A DNA stretch of 64,000 bases, taken from JAPWJZ01 sp965279315 (GTDB taxonomy: Bacteria > Pseudomonadota > Alphaproteobacteria > Micavibrionales > UBA2020). Of this stretch, positions 34,478-43,300 are shown piece by piece. Below the pieces are notes generated by a model. That model was not told the origin of the DNA. It did not search any database and saw only the letters and a list, made by a program, of their open reading frames with translations. Position 1 is the stretch's first letter; every line of letters starts with the position of its first letter. The stretch spans positions 1,550,001 through 1,614,000 of the forward strand of contig OZ257145.1 of NCBI GenBank assembly GCA_965279315.1, in the 5' to 3' direction. The translations under genes were made by a program, and so were the position numbers.

Positions 34478-36277
34478 CTAGCGCAGCGGCTCGGGAAGCC
34501 ATGCTTTATCGACAAGCTCACGCTCGGCCAGAGCGGCAAGGTCGGCTTTCTTCAGCTTGTCCCAAGCGGGTGCCGGTGGCTGGTTTCTTGCCTCTTCCAG
34601 TGCGCGCATGATTTGCGGCTTGCTGACGCGGTTGAAGTAGTTTTCCGCGGTGGGCTTGAACCATCCAGTCATGTCCAGCTTCAGTGCGCTGGCCATTTTG
34701 CCGGCGTGAGACAGTCTCTCGCCGTCCGGGCGGTCTGACTTTAGCTGTACGGCGTTCACGCTGCTGGCGGCACAGAAGGTCAGGAGATCGATAAGGACGC
34801 TTTGCTCCTGTTTCAGGCACCAGTCCCAGAGGTCGTCAGGATTGCCGGGGAGCTGTTCGCCCCAGCTTTCACGAGCCTGTTCGAGAGCTTGAAAGGCTGC
34901 CGAACCCTCGACACGTTGCAAGGATTGGGACGATGTCCGAACCTGCACGCTGCTGCTGACACGATGATCGAATACGTCCTGAACCATCGCATAGACCACG
35001 CTCGCAAGCCCCACCTCGGGGGAATCCAGCAAGGTTGCTGCAATCGCTGCTGATTTGTGGGCAGTCAGTCCTTCGATCAGGGCGGCTGAGAACTCACTCC
35101 GCTGTTCAGACGTATCCGCAGTCTCGCCGCTGGCGGTTGCCGGTGTAGCGGATTTGCCTTTCTTTGGCATATCTTCGGTACGCACCAGGCCGCGCTCGAT
35201 CACGGCTTTGCCGTCGTGACCGATATAGACAACGGCTCCGGCGATGGCGCGCTGTTCGGGCGTCCAGACGCCGTCACGCTCTTCGATGGCCTCGATTTGC
35301 TCGGCAAGTTTCGTGAGCTGCTCCGGCTCGTCGTCTTCGCCGGACTCCTGCCACGCATCCGACAAACGGTCATATTCCGCTTGCAGGGTTTCGAGCTGTT
35401 GCTGCTCCTCCGGTGTCAACGGTACAGGCTTGGCATGCAGGCGGTGGAACTGCTGCTTTTGCTCATAGCCGAACTCCGGCGCGGTCTCGACCCATTTCCA
35501 GCCTTCCTTGCGCAGGGGCTTGGCTTTCTTGTCCAGCCCTTCTGCAACAAGGCTGTCGAGCAAGGCACGGTCCTGAATGAACACGCTGTCGCTGAAGAGG
35601 TCACGTTTCAGGGTGCCGCCCTTGGCTTCGTAGGCTTTCAGGCTGACGAAGATGACGCTCCGGTCGCTGGCCGATAGGTCGGCCTTGGTCAGGGCGTCCC
35701 GGATTTGCCGTGCGTTAGTCCAGCCACTCATGCCCTCGAAAACGGCCCATTGCGCTGCATGATCGTCGGAGATCGTGAAGGCCATGACCTGCTCAAGGGT
35801 CAGTTCTCCCTTGCGGTATTCCTTCAGGAGGTTCGGGTGAACCCGTGCCAGCTTCAGGCGCTGCTCGACATAGGCTCTGGTACGCCCGAACCGCGCCCCG
35901 ACATCTTCGACCGGCATGCCGTTATCCACGAGCTTGCTGAAGGCCACGAATTCATCGGCGGGGTGCATGTTCTCTCGGACGACGTTCTCGGCAAGGCTGA
36001 TTTCGCTTGCATCCTCGGCTTCCGTGATCCGGCAGGGCACCTCGAAGTCGGGCGCGATATCACCGGCTTTAACCAGCTTCTGAAAGGCGAGCAACCTGCG
36101 GCCCCCGGCGACGACGGCGAATTTCTTGCCGTCTTTCTTCACGACGAGGTTCTGTTGCAGGCCAATCGCCTTGATGCTGGCGGCCAGTTCGTCGATGCTG
36201 GCCTTGTTCTGGGTCTTGCGCACATTACCTTCCCAGGCCGTGAGCTTGTTCAGAGGAATGTTGATGATGTCAGTCAT
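34478..36277 (-). CDS. ParB/Spo0J-like DNA-binding protein of mobile element
   Basis: A protein of 599 residues starting MTDIINIPLNKLTAWEGN; the ATG follows an excellent AAGGAG site, so longer frames upstream are discarded. The N-terminal ParB nuclease-like fold has KKFAVVAGGRRLLAFQKL and LAENVVRENMHPADEF. The helix-turn-helix is VEDVGARFGRTRAYVEQRLKLARV. The long C-terminal part (300-599) is helical, with a glutamine/glutamate-rich coiled coil near 270-330. ParB-like proteins of this size are common on plasmids and integrative elements of alphaproteobacteria and may take part in partition or regulation. No ParA partner is seen. Confidence 0.88.
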   Translation of the reverse strand: MTDIINIPLNKLTAWEGNVRKTQNKASIDELAASIKAIGLQQNLVVKKDGKKFAVVAGGRRLLAFQKLVKAGDIAPDFEVPCRITEAEDASEISLAENVVRENMHPADEFVAFSKLVDNGMPVEDVGARFGRTRAYVEQRLKLARVHPNLLKEYRKGELTLEQVMAFTISDDHAAQWAVFEGMSGWTNARQIRDALTKADLSASDRSVIFVSLKAYEAKGGTLKRDLFSDSVFIQDRALLDSLVAEGLDKKAKPLRKEGWKWVETAPEFGYEQKQQFHRLHAKPVPLTPEEQQQLETLQAEYDRLSDAWQESGEDDEPEQLTKLAEQIEAIEERDGVWTPEQRAIAGAVVYIGHDGKAVIERGLVRTEDMPKKGKSATPATASGETADTSEQRSEFSAALIEGLTAHKSAAIAATLLDSPEVGLASVVYAMVQDVFDHRVSSSVQVRTSSQSLQRVEGSAAFQALEQARESWGEQLPGNPDDLWDWCLKQEQSVLIDLLTFCAASSVNAVQLKSDRPDGERLSHAGKMASALKLDMTGWFKPTAENYFNRVSKPQIMRALEEARNQPPAPAWDKLKKADLAALAERELVDKAWLPEPLR

Positions 36278-36309
36278 GATCTTTCTCCTTGTGAATGGAG
36301 GAAGAGCGC

Positions 36310-36534
36310 TTACGCGCTCTTCCCTTCGGTTGCGGGTTGCTGAGTTTTGGTTTTGGGTGGGAACACCGCGTAGCGTTTGCCGTTGATGAGCAGGGTCATG
36401 CCCTTGCCCTTCTTGTGGGCGAATGCCGCGCCGACGGGCTTGCCGCCCTGCTGGCCTTCTCCGGCGTTCTCGAAGATGTAGAAGTCCGGGGCCTGCTTCT
36501 GCTTGGTCTCTTTGGTTTCGGTGGTCGTTGTCAT
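36310..36534 (-). CDS. Small conserved element protein upstream of ParB-like gene
   Basis: A protein of 74 residues. The ATG at 36534 follows GAAGGAG. The N-terminus is threonine/lysine rich (TTTTETKETKQKQAP). A compact domain follows (DFYIFENAGEGQQGGKPVGAAFAHKKGKGMTLLINGKRYAVF), with the look of a small beta barrel similar to DUF736-type element proteins. It lies 32 bp upstream of the ParB-like gene and is likely co-transcribed. The function is unknown. Confidence 0.6.
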   Translation of the reverse strand: MTTTTETKETKQKQAPDFYIFENAGEGQQGGKPVGAAFAHKKGKGMTLLINGKRYAVFPPKTKTQQPATEGKSA

Positions 36535-36963
36535 CGTCGTTCTCCTTCGTTTGTGTTTCCCTTCCGGGTATGCCTCCGATGGGCCAGGAGTCGGGCGCAG
36601 CGTCACACAGGAAAATTGGGGGGACCGCCCTTCGCGGGGGAGCCGAGGCTTCCTGTTGACGCGGGACGCGCACGCGGATGGCAGGGGGCAGATGATAACC
36701 GGCTGGGATGCAAACGGCTGAAGGAGAGCGCGACAACGTCCGAATAAAAGGACTGTGAGCAGAAGACACTTGTCGGACTTAGCGCGCTATCGGAATCAAG
36801 AAGGATCAGGTGGCGGCTTCAACGTAAGGCGCGTAACGCTGCATACGATGGCATGGGCTCACCATGTCTTCGGCAAAGAGCCTGCTACGCCGGGGTTAAT
36901 CCCATCCCGAATCACGAGAAAAAACCCGTCCCAAGGGGCTGGCGCGGGAGCTGCGAACTTTTC
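36535..36963. other. Non-coding stretch between the divergent ParB-like and defence operons
   Basis: This stretch separates a leftward and a rightward operon. GTCCGA at about 36737 and TCGGAC at about 36773 form an inverted repeat. No convincing gene was found: the open frame at 36755-36985 has no ribosome-binding site or plausible composition. It probably holds divergent promoters. Confidence 0.4.
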
Positions 36964-36995
36964 CAGATTCACCGCCGTGGTGTAAAGTGGTGAAG
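36964..36995 (+). promoter_or_regulatory. Operator-like 32-bp sequence ahead of RHH regulator 1
   Basis: The sequence reads CAGATTCACCGCCGTGG, then TGTAAAGTGGTGAAG. TTCACC and GGTGAA form an inverted pair, and an internal CACC/GGTG pair is also present. It matches the sequence at 45934-45965 in 28 of 32 positions and ends 2 bp before the start codon. It is the likely binding site of the RHH regulators. Confidence 0.65.
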
Positions 36996-36997
36996 TC

Positions 36998-37195
36998 ATG
37001 AAGAGCCGCAGGACCTCTTATATACGCGCGTCCATCAGTTTCCCATTAGGCATTTACCAGAATCTTCAAGCGTTGGCGAAACAGAACAAAGTATCACTCG
37101 CGTGGGTTGTGCGCGAGGCAGCGGAAATGTACGTTGCTGATGCAACAGCGGATGCTGGGAAACAGCAAAAACGAGCTGTCCGCTCTACCAAATGA
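36998..37195 (+). CDS. Ribbon-helix-helix regulator 1 (CopG/Arc type)
   Basis: A 65-residue protein with the ribbon-helix-helix plan: a basic strand RASISFPLGIYQNLQAL, then KQNKVSLAWVVREAAEMYVAD. It is very close to the regulator at 45981-46178 (shared VSLAWVVREA). It starts 2 bp behind the operator-like sequence, so it probably represses its own operon. The stop overlaps the start of the next gene (ATGA at 37192-37195), the first of three such overlaps in the operon. Confidence 0.82.
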   Translation: MKSRRTSYIRASISFPLGIYQNLQALAKQNKVSLAWVVREAAEMYVADATADAGKQQKRAVRSTK

Positions 37196-39396
37196 GTAAG
37201 CAGAACAGGATGACACCTTTCTTGATATTTGCGGCAATAGCGGCCGTTCCAGTTATCTGGTATCTGTGGCGCTGGACGAAGCCGCGCACAGACAAGCAAG
37301 ATGCGGGAATCCCGCCATCTGCGAACGCCCCAATCATGGATGAGGTTGCCCCTGTCCTGTTTGAAGGAACGCCTCTGCCTGCTGGTGCCGCTCTGGCAAA
37401 AAGAGAAGAAATGCAAAGCGAGCCGGATGAAGAACCTCCGGCAGACTTCCAACCCTTTGATGTAAGTCAGGCTCAGAGTGAGACGGTTGGCTCAGAACCT
37501 CCTCTCCACGAAGAAAATGGTGTCGGCGTAACGTCTGCGGTAGAAGAACATGGTGAGCCAAGCGAACAATCTTCGCCAGAGTATCCAGACGATACTTATG
37601 CTGAGACACCAACTGCACTCCCTCCGGAGCAGGAAGCGCCGCCCGTCCAGAACGAACTTTTGGACATCAGCAATCATGGGGCATTCAATGCGGACTCAAT
37701 CCTACTGGATGCCGGTTCTCACGCCCCCGAAGAGAATGGCGGCGCCCCCGTGACAGTGGAGGGAACTGAGCCAAGCGAACAAACGCCGTCGAGACATTCT
37801 GACGATGTTTCAGACGTGCCATCAACTGACAACACTCTGGAACCCGAAGTGTCATTGGGTCAGAACGAAACGCCTGAGGCCCACCATGACGACACGCAGA
37901 ACCGGGAAGTCAACGTTCCTCCCGCCACATTTGATAACGTCCCGCAAGCTGGATATACAGCTTTTCCGGAAGAAGAACCTCCAGCCGTTGCTGACGAAGA
38001 AGTGCCTCAAACAAATGAGAGCATCGTGCAAGCGGAACAGGCTCACCCGTCAGTGGAGCCAAATGACGGAGACACCGTAAGGGCTCCGCAACGATACCGC
38101 CCGCCACCTCAAAAAGCGCCGCGTCCGCCTGCGGCTAAGCCTGCGGCGCAAGGGCCGGAACGTGCGGTTTCATCCGGGCTGTCTCTCGATATTCGCGTCC
38201 GCATGATGTTTGACCGGTTTGACGGCTGCGAGATTCGGCTTTTGCCCGAGCGCACGCCGGAATTGGACAACGAAGTAGAGGTGAAATCGGCGGGAAAACT
38301 TCTTCATCTTGTAGCGCAGGAGGAGTGGTACGAAGACCTCCAGTTCGATGACATGGGAGACCGGCTGCGGCAGGGCGTCCAATTAAGCGGGCTGCTCGAA
38401 GATCATCGGCGTGCCCGATGGCTTCTGACAGGGCGGGATATCTACGTTCTTGCTAGTCACCAACGTGCCAGCGGCGTTGTTTCCACGAGCCGGCTTGTTT
38501 TGGGCCGTTCCCATGTTGTGCTGTGCGCCGCTGAATTAATTCAGGAGGTCGAAGCGATTCTGAAAGAGGCTGGCTGCCAGGGATATACGACGCTGGGCGA
38601 AGCGCATGGCTTACCGTCCGGGTGGATAGGGCTGCGTGGGGTTGCTCCCGTGAAACCAGTTGCGCTGAATCCCGGCATCGATCCCTTCTACGCCATCAAG
38701 CCTGCATCTGATATTGAAATTGAATTTGACGGCGGCGTGTGTTTGCGCAATTCGGTTTGGCTGGCGGGTTTTCCTCCACGAATCAAGCTGCTTGGAGAGG
38801 CAACCGGCTCGGTAAAAGTGCTGATCGACAGCAAGGAAGCCGGTCGAACGCCAGAGGGCGTTCTGACAGTGGACGGGTACGATGTGGCTGGACCGCATGT
38901 CGTCTACTGCGAGGGCCTATCCCGCTCCTATTCGATTGAGGAGTCCCCGGACGCTTGGGAGCAATGGCCGGCTTACCGCTTCGGCAACGCGGATTTTTGC
39001 GGCCCTCTAGTTAACCTGCCGCCCGAAACCGCTGTCAGGAGAGTCTTCAGCGTTCCGATGACGAATCCCCTTCTTCTCGGGGCCGAACCTGGGCAAATCT
39101 TCCGGTGTTCCCCACGGAGCGTGACTAGCTGGAAGGGTTATGTTCCGTTCGATGTCGTGTGGGCGCTCCCTGGTCAGCCGCTCATCTGCAACAAGAAGAC
39201 TACGCGCATTCTCCAGTTCGCTGATGTTCCGCTTGCGCTTCCCTCGAATCCTAAACAGCCCGTCCTCTCCTGGTGCGCGGCTATTCTCGATGCATCACGC
39301 AAGGGATTGAAAATTGACAATGGCTTTCCCGAAGGGACGGTGCGCTGGAAGGAATACAAGAAGGCGGCCCGGAATTTTTGGAGGGCGGCGAGATGA
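37192..39396 (+). CDS. Membrane-anchored protein of unknown family, first structural gene of the helicase operon
   Basis: A protein of 734 residues. Residues 8-25 (TPFLIFAAIAAVPVIWYLW) form one transmembrane anchor followed by basic residues, which would leave the bulk in the cytoplasm. About 30-300 is an acidic, proline/serine-rich, repetitive linker (repeated EEHGEPSEQ-like and PPEQEAPPVQNE-like stretches). The globular part begins near 330 (SLDIRVRMMFDRFDGCEIRLLPE) and continues to the end, with motifs such as GRDIYVLASHQRASG and PAYRFGNADFCGPLVNLPPE. I recognise no family. ATGA overlaps with both neighbours tie it to the helicase. Confidence 0.75.
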   Translation: MSKQNRMTPFLIFAAIAAVPVIWYLWRWTKPRTDKQDAGIPPSANAPIMDEVAPVLFEGTPLPAGAALAKREEMQSEPDEEPPADFQPFDVSQAQSETVGSEPPLHEENGVGVTSAVEEHGEPSEQSSPEYPDDTYAETPTALPPEQEAPPVQNELLDISNHGAFNADSILLDAGSHAPEENGGAPVTVEGTEPSEQTPSRHSDDVSDVPSTDNTLEPEVSLGQNETPEAHHDDTQNREVNVPPATFDNVPQAGYTAFPEEEPPAVADEEVPQTNESIVQAEQAHPSVEPNDGDTVRAPQRYRPPPQKAPRPPAAKPAAQGPERAVSSGLSLDIRVRMMFDRFDGCEIRLLPERTPELDNEVEVKSAGKLLHLVAQEEWYEDLQFDDMGDRLRQGVQLSGLLEDHRRARWLLTGRDIYVLASHQRASGVVSTSRLVLGRSHVVLCAAELIQEVEAILKEAGCQGYTTLGEAHGLPSGWIGLRGVAPVKPVALNPGIDPFYAIKPASDIEIEFDGGVCLRNSVWLAGFPPRIKLLGEATGSVKVLIDSKEAGRTPEGVLTVDGYDVAGPHVVYCEGLSRSYSIEESPDAWEQWPAYRFGNADFCGPLVNLPPETAVRRVFSVPMTNPLLLGAEPGQIFRCSPRSVTSWKGYVPFDVVWALPGQPLICNKKTTRILQFADVPLALPSNPKQPVLSWCAAILDASRKGLKIDNGFPEGTVRWKEYKKAARNFWRAAR

Positions 39397-40334
39397 CTCC
39401 AAACGAGCTTCTGCTATGGCTGTCCGCCCGCAAGGAAGGGTCTTGGTCGCAATTCCGTGGGGCAGTGGCGACTCTTGACTTGGCGAATAGCGCTGAGGAG
39501 GGAGAAGAGGGTGTCCGGCTGCCTCTCCATCAAAGAATCCGGTTCAACCTGGAGCGCCTCTGTCATGTTGAATTTGGCGCGGAAGAATGCGGGGATGGGT
39601 GGCGCGTAGTGCCTCCATCTTTGGCTCTCTCTCAAAATCACGGCGGGACATACGGCGTTTTATGCGGAGCACGAACGCTCCCTCTGATGAAGAAAATTGA
39701 ACACGCTGCGCGCGGATTGTCTTTCGAGCGTATGCCGCACCCGGAGTGTCCTGATATTTTGCGTATACACGCACCAGAGGCGCAAGCCCTGTTAGAGCTG
39801 GCGCAACGGGAAGGCATCTTCTGCCAAGCTGAAACGCCTACGACTTTGCTTTCCCATTTGCCCATCATCGGTTCAATTAGGGGCTGGAAGCGCGCACCGT
39901 TACCCACCGCTGGCAACGATTGGGACGTCAAGCAATTCGTTATCGAAAAGAAGAAGATGAGATGGCAGACAATAACCCTGCAAGAGGCAAATGCCCACGA
40001 CGCTCAAGGGCTGTTCCGCTTCACTCTTTTCCAGACACCGCAATATTTTCTCCGCGAAGGCCGGGAAACAATGAAGCTGCCCGGCCCGGTTGGAAAGTAC
40101 CATATGCTGTTCCGCCGTAAACGCCGCGTGTTGAAGTACGATCGCAGAGAGCAACGGCTCAGTCTACCGGCAATCTTCCGCCCGCCGCTGCTGACGGAAC
40201 GCGCATTAATTCTTTGCTCCGGTTTTCCTCCGTCGTTCAGTGTTGTTCGCGGACGTCCCACATTGACTTATCGGGATGTTCCCGAAGAAGTAGCCGGCAT
40301 GACCGCCGAAATTCTTAGACAGGATTTTTTATGA
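39393..40334 (+). CDS. Protein of unknown family, second structural gene of the helicase operon
   Basis: A protein of 313 residues starting MTPNELLLWLSARKEGSWSQ. The ATG at 39393 overlaps the stop of the 734-residue gene (ATGA), and its own stop overlaps the helicase start (ATGA at 40331-40334). The first ~100 residues look like a winged-helix or similar small DNA-binding domain (LPLHQRIRFNLERLCHVEFG, GWRVVPPSLALS), and the remainder mixes helices and strands. There is no membrane segment. Strict coupling suggests a stoichiometric partner or adaptor of the helicase. No family was recognised. Confidence 0.75.
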   Translation: MTPNELLLWLSARKEGSWSQFRGAVATLDLANSAEEGEEGVRLPLHQRIRFNLERLCHVEFGAEECGDGWRVVPPSLALSQNHGGTYGVLCGARTLPLMKKIEHAARGLSFERMPHPECPDILRIHAPEAQALLELAQREGIFCQAETPTTLLSHLPIIGSIRGWKRAPLPTAGNDWDVKQFVIEKKKMRWQTITLQEANAHDAQGLFRFTLFQTPQYFLREGRETMKLPGPVGKYHMLFRRKRRVLKYDRREQRLSLPAIFRPPLLTERALILCSGFPPSFSVVRGRPTLTYRDVPEEVAGMTAEILRQDFL

Positions 40335-43300
40335 GCAACCCAATCGCCCTTTTCGATGACCTGCGGGATATGTATCTCCGCTATCTGGACAGTCCTTTCG
40401 ATTTGCGCTACCCGGAACTGGTCGCCGAACGCCGTGCGTTGTTGAGTGTCGATGGGCGGCTTTTTCGCCAACCTCTGATCGAACCGATTCCTGCCTACCG
40501 CTCGAGCAATCAGACATTCAGGGCTATTGCCCAAGCCCGCCTAGGGAATTCCTGGAGCAACGCGGAAATCACTGATCTCGCTGATTTCGTGTCCCTGGAT
40601 CTTTTTCCTGCGAACCGGCTTCCCTATGCCCACCAAGACCAGGTGTTCACGGAATCGGTCGTCAATGGAAATGACGTCGTTGTGACGACGGGGACCGGTT
40701 CTGGGAAGACTGAATGTTTTCTTCTTCCAGTGATTGCTGCGCTGATCCGCGAGTCTGCATCGTGGGGGCAACCAGGCCCCCGTGATCCGAGGTGGGACTG
40801 GTGGAACCATCGCCAGAGCCCAACGACCAACCGTTGGTTACCACGCATTCCACAACGGAACCACGAGGACTCTGGTGTGCGTCCGTCGGCGATGCGCGCC
40901 ATCATCCTGTATCCCCTCAACGCCTTGGTTGAAGATCAGCTCGGGCGGATGCGAACAGTGCTTGACAGCGATACGGCGCGGAATTGGTTCCAAACTAGGC
41001 GCACTGGCAACCGGTTCTATTTCGGTCGCTACACCGGGCGCACGCCCGTATCAGGTTTTCAGAATTCCTCAAAGGAAACCAAGCTGAGAGATGAGCTTCG
41101 CCTCATGGAGCAGGAAGCCCAAAGAGTTGCCGGGCATTCCGCGGCGCGGTTCTTCCCCCGCATGGAAGGCGGAGAAATGTGGTCCCGGTGGGACATGCAA
41201 GACTCCCCGCCAGATGTGCTCATTACGAACTACTCCATGATGAACATCATGCTGATGCGAAGCCTGGAGACACCCGTCTTCGATGCTACCCGGCAATGGC
41301 TGGAAGCAGACAGCTCAAACGTCTTCCATCTTGTGGTGGACGAGCTTCACACCTACAGAGGCACACCCGGAACGGAAGTTGCCTATCTGATTCGTGTGCT
41401 GCTGGATCGATTGGGGCTGACGCCGGACTCCCGTCAGTTGCGCATCATCGCGTCCAGCGCCTCGCTGACTGGCGATGCCTCCGGCCTCGACTATTTGGAA
41501 GGCTTTTTTGGCCGTGACCGCAACCGTTTTCGAATTATAGGCGGGAACACAGTGGACCCGAATCCTGCGGCTGTGCAGACTCTCGGGAGTCACGCTGCGG
41601 CCCTGACTGACCTTGGACAGAGTATGCGCGCATCGCCAGCACTGCCGCTGCAAACTGCCGCGCAGGTGTTTCATGCCGCCGTTGGCGCGCCAGCCGCCGG
41701 CCCTGGCGCTACTGCTGAACAAATTCTCTACACGAGCTTCGAGCATCTTCAGGCGGCGGACGGATTACGGATCGCCTGCATGACCGGAGGGCCTGGAACT
41801 GCGCCTCAACCCCGTTTCCCGTCGGACATTGGAGAGCAACTCTTTCCTGCGCTGCCTGTCGCCGACCGGGAAACCGCCGTGGATGGATTGCTTGCTGGCT
41901 TGTGCGCTACGCGCAACACTCAGGACGCCGCCTTGTTGCCAGTGCGCGCGCACCTGTTCTTCAGAAACCTTCAGGGATTGTGGGCTTGCTCAAATCCGCA
42001 ATGCAATGTCGTTCCGGCACGTCCGTCTCCTTGCCCCGTCGGCCAGCTTCACTACACGCCGACGCTGACGTGCCAGTGCGGTTCAAGAGTGGTGGAATTG
42101 CTTTACTGCGAAGCGTGCGGAGAAGTTTTTCTGGGAGGCTACCGGAGACCGGGAGTCAATCCAAACGAATGGTATTTAAGCCCGGATCATCCCGATCTGG
42201 AAGCCTCTCCTGATATGGCATCTCTTGACCGCGATTACGCGAGCTACGCGGTGTTCTGGCCTGCCGAAAACGGCATGCAACCAGCGACTCCAAGCTGGGG
42301 TCAGGACAATGTGCAGCGGCTTTGGCAACCCGCGTCTTTCGTTCCGGCAGAAGGCAGAGTCGCGCATGGCCCGATTCCTCAGGCGCGGCGGGGTTATTTG
42401 TATCGTGTCCCGCAAATGCACGGCGGCCCCAACGGTGATATTTTCGACCAAATACCGCAAGGACTCGCGCAAAGCGCGGGGCGGTCGTATCCCTCCCGTT
42501 GTCCAAGGTGTGATACGAACTGGGCAAGAAGGGACATTGGATCGCCGGTCAGAACACAGCGAACCGGCTTCCAAAAGCTGGCTCAGGTTCTCTCAGACGT
42601 TTTGCTCCGTGAAGTCGGTTCGGAAAATCCGAGCGGACGAAAACTTGTTGTGTTCTCCGATAGTCGGCAAGACGCGGCGAAACTGTCCGCTGGAATGCGT
42701 TTCGCGCATTACCGCGACTCCATCCGTCAAGCACTCGCCGGTGCCTTGGCAAATCAGGGCGCGGGCACTCTGGCATTTATCGCGCAGCTCAACGGTCAAA
42801 CGCTGACTGCGGAACAGCAAGCCCTCGCAAATGCCTTTTCAGCCGCCTATCCCGCCGAAATGGGTGCCTTGGCCATGGCGCAAGGTGCAATGGCTAACAT
42901 GCCGGCACAGAACTTTCCGCCTTTGACTTATCAGCAGGCAGCTCAAAGCATCCAGCTACGGGCCACGCAGGGGCCCCATCCGATTTCTCAACTCGCTATC
43001 GACGTATCGGCCCAACTTTTGCGGCAAGGCATAAATCCCGGCGGCTTTTCCAAAGACGTCTTGTGGACAGATCCGGACAATCAAACAGGGCACTGGCGGC
43101 ATCTCTACAACTGGTCACCTGGCCAAGCGCCCAGCGCGAAACCAAACAGCCAGCTTGATGCGGAGCAGCAGGGCCACCTTACCCGCATAAGAAACGAGTC
43201 CCTCACGGAATTGATGGATATCGTCTTTGCATCCGGCCAGCGCAGTCTGGAGTCCTTGTGCATAGCCCTGGCGACAACCGACCGCCTGCGTTTCCCCGCG

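Noticed and set aside
34297..34611. 104-aa frame on the plus strand overlapping the ParB-like 3' end
   Set aside because: It overlaps a well-supported gene by 134 bp and its start region is the mirror arm of the hairpin; the good-looking ribosome-binding site there is part of the inverted repeat.
36755..36985. 76-aa frame just before RHH regulator 1
   Set aside because: It has no ribosome-binding site and no recognisable composition, and its end runs through the operator-like sequence.
42225..42806. 193-aa frame inside the helicase gene
   Set aside because: It is a shadow in another frame of a strong helicase coding region and shows no domain.
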